Below the pieces are notes generated by a model. The model was not told where the DNA came from and did no database searches. It saw only the letters and a list, made by a program, of their open reading frames with translations. Positions 1 through 10,770 of a stretch of 36,489 nucleotides of DNA are shown here, one piece after another (position 1 is the first letter of the stretch; the number at the start of each line of letters is the position of its first letter). Source of the DNA: Holosporales bacterium (GTDB lineage Bacteria > Pseudomonadota > Alphaproteobacteria > RUG11792); the NCBI GenBank assembly GCA_031266135.1, contig JAISBP010000022.1, positions 1-36,489 of the forward strand. Reading direction: 5' to 3'. The position numbers and the translations under genes were made by a program.

Positions 1-116
1 GCTTCTTGGTGCGTCGATTCGGTGCTCGAATCCTCACGTACACTCAAGTACGCTGCGGTTCTGTGCTCCTTGTCTCCTTCCAATAATTCTGATTCTGAAG
101 GTTTCAAAAGAACTCT
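1..116 (-). repeat. Palindromic element copy E (truncated by window edge)
   Basis: This is a minus-strand copy of the palindromic element that also sits in ligA and trmD. The window edge cuts off its 3' end. Read from 116 downwards it stays open and gives a peptide with the family hallmarks: [10 protein letters not shown], then HRTAAYLSVRED and STESTHQEA. The 5' end (AGAGTTCTTTTG) has drifted from the AGACCTCTTTCC end of the best copies. Upstream on the minus strand the frame stays open for about 30 more codons, but I see no ATG, so I do not call a gene. The plus-strand ORF across this stretch is the antisense shadow of the element. Confidence 0.85.
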
Positions 117-194
117 AATGAATGTTGGGAAACATTTATCTATTTGTTCGTATACACAATTAACTGTATGCTTTCTCTCGGTAGATATTGAAAG

Positions 195-405
195 GATTGA
201 TGATATATTCATCAATCACTATTTCATTTTACAGAAAAAATATTCTCTGAAAATTAACGAATTCTTAATGTTTTTATGATATTTTCGTATACACCGCCGC
301 CGACCCCCGCCCACCCGGGATGCTACCATGTTTCGCTTAATAAAACGTTAATAGAGTATAATTTCTATGAAGAAATAAATCAATCAACATCAATAAGGTG
401 ATTGG
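195..405 (+). repeat. Intergenic repeat R2, copy a (internally deleted)
   Basis: This noncoding stretch matches 25366-25618 (minus) and 36092-36345 (plus). Shared blocks are a 5' AT-rich part ending in ATTAACGAATTCTTA, the core ATGTTTTTATG followed by TACACC and a C-rich stretch CCCACCCGGG, and a 3' part with AATAAAACGTTAA and AACATCAATAA. It begins with a perfect 9-bp inverted repeat (GATTGATGA/TCATCAATC, 195-217). Compared with the other copies it lacks the segment after CCCGGG that carries the two overlapping hairpins. Window positions 1-459 hold only this repeat and element copy E; I see no gene there. Confidence 0.85.
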
Positions 406-459
406 CAAGCTTTCAAAGTAAAGTATATATAATAACTGTGCATAAAGTAGAGCAAGTAT

Positions 460-1545
460 TTACTCCACATATGTGAGCTTAATCCTCTTTGATTTAAAGT
501 TTATGCTGGTCAGTATTTCATATGGGATCGTCTGTGCTGCATTCGCCATGTCGTTTATGGTGTAGGTGTCGTCTATCAGTATGGCATCGGCACCTTCCAC
601 GGCGACCCCACTGGACACGTCTGTAATGTCGCACGCCATCGAATCCATCGAAATGTTACCCAAGATTCTAGCTTTATATAGATTCTTATTGGAATCATAG
701 AACAGGACGTTCCCCACGTTGGAGAGCTGTCTCTTGATGCCGTCTCCATACCCAATCGAGATGATCGCTACCTTTGTTTTTCGGTCTGTAACATGGGTCG
801 CTCCGTATCCTATACATGTTCCCTTTGGCACATCGTACATCTGCAAAATCTTTGCCTTTATAGTGAGTACATTAAGCGGCCTAATGCCACCACCTTGAAT
901 TCCATATAAGAACGCACCTACTCTCACCAAATCGTAATGGAAACTCTCATCAAGATTTAAGACGTTGCTTGCGGTGAGCGATTCTTTTACGCACGTAACA
1001 TTGAGTATTTTAGCCAGAATTTCATCAAAATTTCTCTTTTGTTGCCAATCATGTTGGCCTCCATATTCGTTTGCCAGGTGAGAAATGACGTACAGTATCT
1101 GTTCCTGGGCCAGATTCGGCAGTATCGCATCTAGATCTCTCCTCCGCATACCGAGGCGCGTTAATCCCGTGTCAACGTGCAGCACAAACCTCAGGCCCTT
1201 ATTCTTAACGACGTTAAATTCAGGGAGAGAATTTATCACAGGGACGATATTATTAGCTGGCAAGAGCTCTAGATCCGTATGGCAAAACCCCTGCAGATAA
1301 TATACATTTGCATCGGGCGGCAATACATTTCTTATATCCAGCGCTTCCTGTATGTACGCCACCCAAAAATCGCGGCATCCAGCCTCGTATAGGCTGCAAG
1401 ATATCCTTTGTGCTCCAAGTCCGTATGCGTCATTCTTCACCATGGCTGAAACTATCGGTCCACCGACTAGCAGGCGACAAATGGTCCTGTAATTCTCTTT
1501 AACCGCCAGCAAGTTTATTTTAATCTCCGGATACTTCTCGTTCAC
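460..1545 (-). CDS. alr: Alanine racemase
   Basis: The gene encodes a PLP-dependent fold-III racemase that converts L-alanine to D-alanine for peptidoglycan precursors in the cytoplasm. The 361-residue length is normal for the family. The PLP lysine is K37 in VKNDAYGLG. The N-terminal TIM barrel carries the HVDTGLTRLGMR region, and the C-terminal beta domain has the catalytic-tyrosine region GYGATH, followed by ISIGYGDG and the substrate-site ISMDSM. The start at MNEKYPEIKINL fits the family, which begins just before the first strand. It is a single gene with about 130 bp of noncoding DNA before the next minus-strand gene. A TATAAT-like hexamer lies upstream (1581-1586, minus), without a convincing -35 box. 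Confidence 0.95.
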   Translation of the reverse strand: MNEKYPEIKINLLAVKENYRTICRLLVGGPIVSAMVKNDAYGLGAQRISCSLYEAGCRDFWVAYIQEALDIRNVLPPDANVYYLQGFCHTDLELLPANNIVPVINSLPEFNVVKNKGLRFVLHVDTGLTRLGMRRRDLDAILPNLAQEQILYVISHLANEYGGQHDWQQKRNFDEILAKILNVTCVKESLTASNVLNLDESFHYDLVRVGAFLYGIQGGGIRPLNVLTIKAKILQMYDVPKGTCIGYGATHVTDRKTKVAIISIGYGDGIKRQLSNVGNVLFYDSNKNLYKARILGNISMDSMACDITDVSSGVAVEGADAILIDDTYTINDMANAAQTIPYEILTSINFKSKRIKLTYVE

Positions 1546-1673
1546 TCTTTGACTCTAAAAAAGATATTGCGTTTATGCTTATTATACTCTGTCTGCTCTG
1601 TAAGTGCGGTCATCACCTTACTTCAGAGTAATCTCTAATCTTCTCTTCAATTTATTATGATCTATTAATATTT

Positions 1674-2360
1674 TTATACGTCAAGGTTGTCTATCTGAAA
1701 CTCCTCCTCGACGTCCTCTCCTCCTATTTCGACAGGAATCGCAAAGGACTGTTGACGCATACCATGCTTACCAATTGATTCCAAGGTACGATTGATGAAA
1801 CCAAGAGCAATTATTTGTCCAGGAATACTACCTACCATCGATGCTGGTGCGGCTGGAGGGTTAAGATATCCATTCTCATGAAATGAGACCATCAAGTTGG
1901 TTATGCATTCAGCTCGATACCCTTCTACAGTCATTGTCAAAAGGCAAGATATTGGCTGCATATGACTAGCGCTGTAAAGTAGACCAAATCTGTTCGTATG
2001 TGTCAGATAATGCTCTTTCGCGCCTCCGCTATTGAGAAAACACTCCAAAATACCATCGAATATCGCCGAAAGATGTCCTTTATCATCAAAGGTGTGATTA
2101 AGGCAGCTATTTGCTATTTCGCATATGGCATTTCTTTCTTTTTGATCTGATAAAGATGCTTTCAAGTACTCGTCATCCATCAATATCGCCCCTTTAGTGT
2201 CTACTATCTCATGCAGGTATTGATTCCAGGAATCCAGATTGGAAAATATCTTAACCATAGTGTTTTTGGGTATTAAACTTTCCATCTGCGCATACGATGT
2301 CGCCATCGTAACCACCATTGCAGCGGATATCCTCGTTATTATGCTACTAGATTTGCTCAT
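1674..2360 (-). CDS. Orphan exported protein, unknown function
   Basis: I do not recognise this 228-residue protein. The ATG at 2358-2360 is chosen because a strong ribosome site (GGGGGGAAAT) lies directly before it; a TTG four codons upstream overlaps that site. The N-terminus (MSKSSSIITRISAAMVVTMA, then TSYAQ) looks like a Sec signal peptide with cleavage near residue 25. The rest is soluble-looking, with no repeat and no known catalytic motif, and an acidic C-terminus (GGEDVEEEFQIDNLDV). It lies downstream of atpF on the same strand, separated by an eroded palindromic element, so co-transcription with the F0 genes is possible but not shown. It is one of about eight unrelated exported orphans in this window. 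Confidence 0.75.
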   Translation of the reverse strand: MSKSSSIITRISAAMVVTMATSYAQMESLIPKNTMVKIFSNLDSWNQYLHEIVDTKGAILMDDEYLKASLSDQKERNAICEIANSCLNHTFDDKGHLSAIFDGILECFLNSGGAKEHYLTHTNRFGLLYSASHMQPISCLLTMTVEGYRAECITNLMVSFHENGYLNPPAAPASMVGSIPGQIIALGFINRTLESIGKHGMRQQSFAIPVEIGGEDVEEEFQIDNLDV

Positions 2361-2374
2361 ATTTCCCCCCAATT

Positions 2375-2430
2375 AAACCTCTACGCCCACTCTCCATAAT
2401 CAGATTCTTTGATGTTGTCAATCCGGCGTG
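2375..2430 (-). repeat. Eroded palindromic element remnant
   Basis: The plus strand here reads AACCTCTACGCCCACTCTCC, then ATAATCAG, a T-rich spacer and GTCAATCCGG. This parallels the reverse complement of the 3' third of the element (AGACCTCTTCCC, ATAATCAG, GTCGATCCGG) in order and spacing with scattered mismatches. The remainder of the element is gone. It lies between atpF and the exported-protein gene. Confidence 0.65.
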
Positions 2431-2449
2431 TGAAAAATTATGTTATTTC

Positions 2450-2953
2450 TTATTTCCCATGTCTTTCGCTCAGTATTTCCAGTTTTGTAATCGCGTTGTC
2501 TATACCGATGTTCTGGAAATTTCGATCGATCTTGGCGTCCTGGAGTTTGTGTCCAATCTCTTTGATGATCAACTCTGATACACGACGCTGCAATTCCGAA
2601 TAAAGCCCCGTCCTAATCTTCTCGATTTCCCTTTTGTACTCATCTTGCTTTTGTTCAATTGCGTTGCTTATAAGTATGGCGGATTGTTCCGTTATTCTCT
2701 TGGCCTCATCCTCGGCTTCCTGCACCGCCTTTTCGATGCTCTGCGTTACCTCCTCCATTTCCCGCCTCAGATTTTCTAGATGTCTCTCGGTGGTGAGCTT
2801 CCTTTCCTCAAGTTCCTCTATAGAATTCTTGATGTCGTTTATGCCCTTCTCCAATCCATCCCTGCATTTCTTATAGAGAGCCTTGAAGAGCCAGGCGCAC
2901 ATAACAACGAAACTGATGACTAGATACGTATGTATATCCTGCAAAATCCACAT
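2450..2953 (-). CDS. atpF: ATP synthase F0 subunit b
   Basis: This 167-residue protein is one of two b-type stalk subunits that hold F1 to F0. Residues 8-28 form the single N-terminal membrane segment (TYLVISFVVMCAWLF). From about residue 35 to 135 it is a charged heptad-rich coiled coil (EELEERKLTTERHLENL), as expected for the peripheral stalk. The C-terminus would bind subunit delta. It follows the b' gene by 6 bp and is the last F0 gene of the block. The F1 genes are not adjacent, as in Rickettsiales, where F0 and F1 genes are at separate loci. Confidence 0.9.
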   Translation of the reverse strand: MWILQDIHTYLVISFVVMCAWLFKALYKKCRDGLEKGINDIKNSIEELEERKLTTERHLENLRREMEEVTQSIEKAVQEAEDEAKRITEQSAILISNAIEQKQDEYKREIEKIRTGLYSELQRRVSELIIKEIGHKLQDAKIDRNFQNIGIDNAITKLEILSERHGK

Positions 2954-2959
2954 AATACT

Positions 2960-3403
2960 TCAAGACTTCCTTACGAATATTTGATCAAATGCTGCCTGGG
3001 CCGCGATTTCAATCTGCATTTTAAAGACGGACTCTAATCCACCGATCTCTTTACTCAATCTATCGCGTGTCGCATTTACACGCCCCTCATTCTCTTCCTT
3101 CACGAAATTCATCTGGGTAGCGAGGGCATTCTCGGATTTCTTGATGGCTTCCCGCACGATTTCAGCCGATCGTTTTATCTCTTCCTCGTGACTCTTCTTT
3201 ATCTCTTCTTCGACGATACTTATCTCATCCTTTAACTTCGCCACCATCTCTGTGTATTTCTTGAGGTGCAGATCTCTCGTCGTGAATACCTTATCCATCC
3301 GTGGGATGAATCGCTTCTTGAAGGCCATAACCAGGACCAAAAGCGAAACACACATCCAAAAGAACTGCGAAAAGTAAAACGATGAATCAAGTTGAGGCAT
3401 CAT
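2960..3403 (-). CDS. atpF': ATP synthase F0 subunit b'
   Basis: This is the second, divergent b-type peripheral-stalk subunit (147 residues) found in alphaproteobacteria, cyanobacteria and plastids. It has one membrane segment (SQFFWMCVSLLVLVMAF, about residues 10-28), then the family's charged coil with RFIPRMDKV shortly after the membrane, and KLKDEISIVEEEIKKSHEEE. The open frame extends 38 codons upstream into atpE, but an ATG pair at 3398-3403 is preceded at 9 bp by GGAGGATC, so the start is set there (MMPQLDSS). It lies between atpE and atpF, the usual order. Confidence 0.9.
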   Translation of the reverse strand: MMPQLDSSFYFSQFFWMCVSLLVLVMAFKKRFIPRMDKVFTTRDLHLKKYTEMVAKLKDEISIVEEEIKKSHEEEIKRSAEIVREAIKKSENALATQMNFVKEENEGRVNATRDRLSKEIGGLESVFKMQIEIAAQAAFDQIFVRKS

Positions 3404-3444
3404 TTTGAGTGATCCTCCATTCTCTTTAAAAACGACAGCATTTT

Positions 3445-3672
3445 TTAGACGACGAATAGGAGGCACATCGCGACGATGAATGCCAATAGGGCCACCGATT
3501 CGACCATGGCGAAGCATATCAGTCCCGTCGACATTAGGTCTTTCTTGGCCGATGGGTTCCTCGCGATCGATTCAATTAAAGATGAAAATAATTTACCGAG
3601 GCCGATACCGACACCAAAAAGGGCGATAACCGATATACCTCCGCCGATAAATTTAGCTGCCATAGCGTCCAT
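3445..3672 (-). CDS. atpE: ATP synthase F0 subunit c
   Basis: This 75-residue protein is the proteolipid of the rotating c-ring. It is a helical hairpin: helix 1 with the glycine-rich GVGIGLGKLF, the polar loop ARNPSAKKDL, and helix 2 with the proton-binding glutamate in FAMVESVALLAFI. The ATG at 3672 has an AAGGAG site 8 bp upstream, which favours it over a second ATG three codons later. It follows atpB by about 25 bp. The ARNP loop is the F1-contact signature of the family. Confidence 0.95.
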   Translation of the reverse strand: MDAMAAKFIGGGISVIALFGVGIGLGKLFSSLIESIARNPSAKKDLMSTGLICFAMVESVALLAFIVAMCLLFVV

Positions 3673-3697
3673 TTTTCATTCTCCTTTTCAAAAAAAA

Positions 3698-4450
3698 CTA
3701 ATGTTCTTCGTGCATGGCGGCCATGGACTCCGCTAAATACATACACGATAAAACGACGAAAACATATGCCTGCAACACGCAGACGGCCAACTTAAAGACA
3801 TTCAACAAGACATTGAAGGCGATTGGGATGATGGCGAATCCAGACAATGCCGTCACACCAGCGAACGAAACCGCAAACCCAGCGATTATTTTTATCATAA
3901 CATGCCCCGATACGATATTGGCAAACAAGCGTATTCCGAGACTGACCGGCCTAAACGTGAATGATACCAATTCAACGATCACGAAGAAAGGGATAATATA
4001 CCCCGGCAATCCATCTGGGCAAAAATGTTTGAAGTAACGTATTCCGTTGCAATGGATACCGACCACGATCGACGAAATGAAGACGAGACATGCCATCCCG
4101 AATGTCACGACCAGTTGACTCGTAAATGAAAATGCGAACGGGAAGAGACCGATCGTATTGCCGAGACAAATGAATAGGAACAACGAGAACATGTATGGGA
4201 ATAGTTTGATACCATTATCTCCGGCGTTCGTCTTGACGATATCCCCTATAAAAAAGAACATCTTCTCGATGATGCATTGCGTCTTGCTGGGCACCAACCC
4301 AGCGTCCTTCGTCCCGATGAAGAAGAACAACAGGATGACACCGACGACGAACAGCATATACAGCGAAGAATTAGTGAGCGATAAATCAAGGCCAACAAAA
4401 TGAATGGGAATTATATTCTTGACCTCGAATGAGGCCATCGGATCTAACAC
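3698..4450 (-). CDS. atpB: ATP synthase F0 subunit a
   Basis: This 250-residue protein is the stator half-channel subunit of F0. It is strongly hydrophobic with five to six helices. The essential arginine lies in FRPVSLGIRLFANIVSGH, followed by the last helices with LQAYVFVVLSCMYLAES, closely like rickettsial AtpB. The N-terminus LDPMASFEVKNIIPIHF keeps the D/N-P residues of alphaproteobacterial AtpB, so I prefer the GTG at 4450; an ATG four codons later is the alternative and neither has a clear ribosome site. It heads the block atpB-atpE-atpF'-atpF. No atpI precedes it: the gene upstream is an unrelated exported protein. Confidence 0.95.
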   Translation of the reverse strand: MLDPMASFEVKNIIPIHFVGLDLSLTNSSLYMLFVVGVILLFFFIGTKDAGLVPSKTQCIIEKMFFFIGDIVKTNAGDNGIKLFPYMFSLFLFICLGNTIGLFPFAFSFTSQLVVTFGMACLVFISSIVVGIHCNGIRYFKHFCPDGLPGYIIPFFVIVELVSFTFRPVSLGIRLFANIVSGHVMIKIIAGFAVSFAGVTALSGFAIIPIAFNVLLNVFKLAVCVLQAYVFVVLSCMYLAESMAAMHEEH

Positions 4451-4635
4451 GGTCTTTATAATTAATCACTTTAAGTAGTACTTAATAGTAGTATAACATA
4501 AAGACTTCCGAATGCATAATCAGAACATAAATATTCCCATAAATAATCAATTGCTACCACATAGCCAGATTCCATTTAAGGAATTTCGGATCTGGGATAG
4601 CAATTCCAGTGACCAGGACATCCTTTGTGTTTTGG

Positions 4636-5184
4636 TTAATGAGATAATTGCTCAGTGTAGGATATGGCTATCTTCTTGTAACGTCGTGCAATCTCCATTC
4701 TGAGAGTTTTCTGGCTGTCTTGAGAGGTGAAGTCTAGAGTTATTGGATTGATTGATCGCAAAGTTATATTATATGTTGTGCCCTCACCTTGAGGATCGAG
4801 TGTGAACATTACATCATGCATTCCTTGCTGCTGAGGCCAACTGCTGTAACCTGTTATGTTTAATCTGATGAATACGGACCATGTTGCATCTCTCTCAAAT
4901 TGGAGTTTGTCTTCATCAATATCCAAACTTTCTGCGGCGTGGCCCAAGGCTAGCTGCATATAAAATGTTTCCACGCTACTGTTAACTGGCGGCCATTCGT
5001 TGCCTACTCTGATTTTTATAAATGGGGCCAAATGAATATCTGCTTGAGATAGGGGAGGAGAAGCAGTATCCATCTCATCGAGGAGACTAGGCGGCAGCGG
5101 GCAGGTTCCACTATCCATAGCCACTGTTTGTGCACCGGTTAAACTCGAAATGATCAACGCGAATGCTATTTTTAAACTTTTCAT
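4636..5184 (-). CDS. Orphan exported protein, unknown function
   Basis: I do not recognise this 182-residue protein. It starts with a textbook signal peptide (MKSLKIAFALIISSLTGAQT, then VAM) with likely cleavage near residue 23. The mature part is mixed beta-like sequence with alternating hydrophobic residues (IHLAPFIKIRVGN, DVMFTLDPQGEGTTYNITL) and no membrane helix, which suggests a periplasmic or secreted beta-rich domain; that is inference. It is divergently spaced from other orphans and shares no obvious motif with them. It lies 185 bp upstream of atpB on the same strand with no clear terminator between. Confidence 0.7.
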   Translation of the reverse strand: MKSLKIAFALIISSLTGAQTVAMDSGTCPLPPSLLDEMDTASPPLSQADIHLAPFIKIRVGNEWPPVNSSVETFYMQLALGHAAESLDIDEDKLQFERDATWSVFIRLNITGYSSWPQQQGMHDVMFTLDPQGEGTTYNITLRSINPITLDFTSQDSQKTLRMEIARRYKKIAISYTEQLSH

Positions 5185-5347
5185 TTGAATTCTCTGAACA
5201 TGCTTGATTTATGAATAATATAACATTTTATTCCTGATTTCAATAATTTTATCTCGAGGTATTATGAAAATAAAAATAAGGCTCTTTGATTATACTGTGG
5301 TATTTTTTAAAGATCCTTTATTTCCATAATAAATTGGTGGTAAATAG

Positions 5348-5375
5348 AGATCTATCAAACCTCCATAATCAGAAT
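5348..5375 (-). repeat. Eroded palindromic element end
   Basis: AGATCT, then TCAAACCTCCATAATCAG, parallels the reverse complement of the 3' end of the second ligA copy (AGATCTCTTTCCAAA followed by TCCTCCATAATCAG) with a short deletion. The rest of the element cannot be traced. Confidence 0.5.
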
Positions 5376-5515
5376 TATAAAGATGCTACCTAAAGTAAAA
5401 TTAATGAAAGCTTTCCTTCTTCATACAGTTTAGAGGCTCTGGAGAGAGATTCATTCGTAACCAATCATTGTAAAGCCTTTAATGGTTATAGTCTTGACTC
5501 TCATGGCTGACTGGC

Positions 5516-5554
5516 GCGATACATAGCGTGGCATTGTTGCTCATTATAGAATCG
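5516..5554 (+). repeat. 39-bp direct repeat, upstream copy
   Basis: The 39 bases are identical to 6252-6290 except for two positions. The block contains GTTGCTCATTATAGAATCG, whose TATAGA could be a -10 box. The second copy sits immediately before pntAA, so the pair may be a duplicated promoter or leader; the frameshifted exported gene lies between them. Confidence 0.75.
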
Positions 5555-5609
5555 CTTAGTATCCATTAGTGGAGATGAGGAGGGTATTCCAGCTATCATC
5601 TGGTAGCTA

Positions 5610-6091
5610 TCACTTATGCACCCGCCGGTACAGCGCTACTCCCCCTAGGCTCCCGAGGGCGATTTCAGTGGCGATTGCTCCGATTGCTAGATCGTGGTCA
5701 AGGTATCTATCAGTACAATCCCATGAACATAGATATCCCCCAATCCCCCCAGCGATCACAAGAGAGAGTATTGATAAACAGGATCCAGGGGCCATGTCGA
5801 TCATTGGATGTAAGCTGGCAACGGTCCCCAGGACGATCCCACACCCTACGCTCCTCAAACATTGGCAAAGTGAATTTTTGTTTTCGATGGATGGCTCCAA
5901 TCAATAGTGTCACCTGAGCCAACCTTAAAAGCCACATTTGCAAATGCCATCCCGGCTCCCACAACGGCCCCTCCTACTCCTGCAGCTATCTGTGGAATAA
6001 TATTATTGCTGGGTGGTGGTGGTGATACCGTGTCGGCAGCGAATGATATTCCACTGCTGCATAATAAAACTGTTAATAGTGATTTATTCAT
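5610..6091 (-). pseudogene. Frameshifted exported/membrane protein gene
   Basis: The 5' part (5855-6091) starts at ATG 6091 after an AGAAG site. It has a signal peptide (MNKSLLTVLLCSSGISFAAD), a proline run and a glycine-rich membrane segment (AAGVGGAVVGAGMAFANVAF), then stops. In the -1 frame, overlapping it at 5855-5900 and continuing to 5610, a second open stretch has two more glycine-rich hydrophobic segments (SILSLVIAGGIGGYL; AIGAIATEIALGSLGGVAL). The frames can be joined by one added base in the A-rich run around 5875-5890, giving about 160 residues. I infer one gene broken by a homopolymer indel; a programmed -1 frameshift or sequencing error is the alternative. No family is recognised. 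Confidence 0.6.
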
Positions 6092-6251
6092 ATTATTTCT
6101 TCTATTGTCTTTACTTATTGTTGTATTAAATCTCATCTCATTATTATACTTTAATTGGATTTTATTAACGAAATGTTAATACCACTCTTTCAACTAACCT
6201 GCTTTGAGAGCATTACCAAATATCACATCTTGCCTCATACCAATGGATTGT

Positions 6252-6290
6252 GCGATAAATAGCGTGACATTGTTGCTCATTATAGAATCG
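6252..6290 (+). repeat. 39-bp direct repeat before pntAA
   Basis: This is the second copy of the repeat at 5516-5554 (37 of 39 identical). It ends 8 bp before the pntAA start codon, which has no clear ribosome site. If TATAGA within it is the -10 box, the pntAA leader would be very short. A promoter role is inference. Confidence 0.7.
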
Positions 6291-6298
6291 TATTCTTC

Positions 6299-7401
6299 AT
6301 GAAGTTATATGTGCTGAACGAAGCGGATAATACAGATAATAGAGTATCCATAACTCCAGATATATCAAAGAAGCTGGTGGCTATGGGGCATGGCGTTTTC
6401 GTTGAGGCTGGGGCTGGATTGGCGTCTGGATTCAAGGACGATGATTATGGCTCAGACATCGCCACGAAAAGAGATCTTTCAGTCTACGATGTGGTATTTT
6501 CTGTGAATCCGCTTACCACCACTGATACCAAGATGCTTCGGGCTGGGGCGATCGTTATTTCCGGTCAGGATCCGTTCAATCATCCAGAGAACCTAGACCT
6601 ATTTGCTCAAATGAAAATTACTGCCTTTGCTCTGGATTTGATTCCCAGAACTTCGCGAGCACAATACATGGATATCCTATCCTCTCAGGCTAGCCTCGCC
6701 GGATACAAGGCCGTCATAGAGGCGGCCCACATTTTGAATCGATCACTTCCCCTCACGATGACCACGGCCGGGACGATCCCAGCCGCTAAGATCCTCGTCA
6801 TAGGGGCAGGGGTCGCCGGATTACAGGCCATCGCCACGGCCAGGAGATTGGGGGCCATCGTGAGTGCATTCGACGTCAGGACGGCCGCGAAGGAGCAGGT
6901 CGAAAGCTTGGGCGCCAAGTTCGTTGAGGTTGAGTATACCGAAAGTAACGACGGTGTCTATGCGAAGGAGATGAGTGATGCCTATAGGAAAGCCCAAGAA
7001 GATAAGCTCCGGAGCATTCTGCCGCAGCAGGACATAGTTATTACGACCGCACAGATCCCCGGGAAGAGGGCTCCCGTCATCCTGAAGGCCGATATGGTGA
7101 TGACCATGAAACATGATTCCGTCATCATCGATTTGGCATCAAAAAGTGGTGGTAATTGCGAGTTGACAGAGCATGGGAAGACCATCGAGAAAGATGGGGT
7201 CAAGATCTGCGCCTTCGAGAATATACTGAACCTAATACCTCACGATGCCTCGAGATTATTCGCGAAGAATGTATTTGCGTTCTTCGATTTATTATCTCAG
7301 AGTATGGCGAAGGAGCCAGATATCGGTGAGATAGACGATGAGATTATTAGGGGTACTCTGATGACTTACAACGGCAATATTGTGAATGAAAGGTGTAAAT
7401 T

Positions 7402-7405
<4 letters not shown>
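6299..7405 (+). CDS. pntAA: NAD(P) transhydrogenase subunit alpha, part 1
   Basis: This 368-residue cytosolic subunit binds NAD(H) (domain dI) of the proton-translocating transhydrogenase, which makes NADPH at the expense of the proton gradient. The N-terminus carries the alanine dehydrogenase/PNT fold (NRVSITPDISKKL, EAGAGLASGF), and the central Rossmann motif is GAGVAGLQAIATARRLGA (about residues 170-187). PQQDIVITTAQIPGKRAPVI and IIDLASKSGGN are family-typical. It stops before the membrane part, which is encoded by the next gene, as in alphaproteobacteria such as Rhodospirillum. The stop overlaps the start of pntAB (ATGA). Confidence 0.95.
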
Positions 7406-10007
<2,602 letters not shown>

Positions 10008-10135
10008 AGATCTTTCTTCGATCTTGCGAAGTTTCTAACTGGGGGCTTCTATGTGACTCCACCGTGAATTGTCTCCTGATCTATGGCTGCCGCATTGACA
10101 AAGCGCAAATTATCGTGAAATAATGGGCTAATGAT

Positions 10136-10213
10136 GGCGGGTGTAGCTCAGTTGGTTAGAGCGCTAGATTGTGGCTCTAGAGGCCGTCGGTTCAACTCCG
10201 ATCACTCGCCCCA
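10136..10213 (+). tRNA. tRNA-His (anticodon GTG)
   Basis: A cloverleaf with the extra 5' G typical of tRNA-His (G-1 at 10136 opposite C73). The acceptor stem GCGGGTG/CACTCGC has one wobble pair, the D arm is TAGCTCAGTTGG, the anticodon GTG is at 10171-10173, and the T arm is GTTCAACTCC with weakened pairing. CCA is encoded. It lies downstream of ligA. Confidence 0.95.
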
Positions 10214-10226
10214 TATTCTAGAATGT

Positions 10227-10299
<73 letters not shown>

Positions 10300-10495
10300 T
10301 CATTTGCCCCTTATTTTTTTTTGTTGTGCTGCATGGTTGTGCCGGGTTTATACATGAGATTTTTATGGACAGATGGCTCTCTTAAAAAAACGGTGAATTG
10401 CTATGTTATTCATTGATCAACTCTAGATAAATCGAAATACAGGGAAACCTGTCAATACCTAAAAGTACAGCGGCATGTTAAGTAGGACTAGACAA

Positions 10496-10516
10496 GACTG
10501 AAAGTGTGATATAACC
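10496..10516 (+). promoter_or_regulatory. Promoter-like box before tRNA-Phe
   Basis: A 21-base block (CTGAAAGTGTG followed by ATATAACC) matches 19 of 21 bases upstream of eno (27193-27213). TATAAC at 10510-10515 fits a -10 box about 13 bp before tRNA-Phe. TAGACA at 10489-10494 is a possible -35 with a short 15-bp spacer. Recurrence before two unrelated highly expressed genes is the main support. Confidence 0.5.
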
Positions 10517-10527
10517 TCTTTGATGAT

Positions 10528-10603
10528 GCCCAGATAGCTCAGTCGGTAGAGCAAGAGACTGAAAATCTCTGTGTCGCTGGTTCGATTCCGGCTCTGGGCA
10601 CCA
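10528..10603 (+). tRNA. tRNA-Phe (anticodon GAA)
   Basis: Acceptor stem GCCCAGA/TCTGGGC, D arm AGCTCAGTCGGTAGAGC, anticodon GAA at 10561-10563 in the stem GAGACT/AATCTC, T arm CTGGTTCGATTCCGG, encoded CCA at 10601-10603. Confidence 0.96.
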
Positions 10604-10770
10604 CCCGCGTTTTCGTGTCTACAAAATATTCTGGAAAGTTGTGACAAGGGTCCTCATGGACACTCAACGGAGCCACTGATCTATGCTCTGTTCCTACTGT
10701 AGTACAATCCCAGGCTCAGAAGATCTCGGTTTAGATCTACCAGATCACAGAATGGCGTATTTCCTGTCTC

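Larger units (their letters stand above)
5185..5609. other. Intergenic stretch with two repeat traces
   Basis: There is no gene I can support in this AT-rich stretch. It holds an eroded palindromic element near 5348-5375 and one copy of a 39-bp direct repeat at 5516-5554. A short plus-strand frame starting at 5569 is antisense to the frameshifted gene and has no other support. Confidence 0.6.

Noticed and set aside
22-279. 85-codon plus-strand open frame at the window start
   Set aside because: It is antisense to the palindromic element, which is open in the opposite direction, and runs on into the noncoding R2 repeat.
1085-1502. Plus-strand open frames inside alr
   Set aside because: They are antisense shadows of a well-conserved gene with no ribosome sites or recognisable products.
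3404-3517. N-terminal extension of subunit b'
   Set aside because: It overlaps atpE and is unlike any b' protein; a strong ribosome site lies before the internal ATG pair at 3398-3403.
10008-10040. Short hairpin CTTCG/CGAAG after ligA
   Set aside because: The stem is only five pairs and the following T run is short; too weak for a terminator call.
10314-10322. T run after tRNA-Thr as an intrinsic terminator
   Set aside because: No hairpin other than the tRNA itself lies before it, so a terminator call is not supported.
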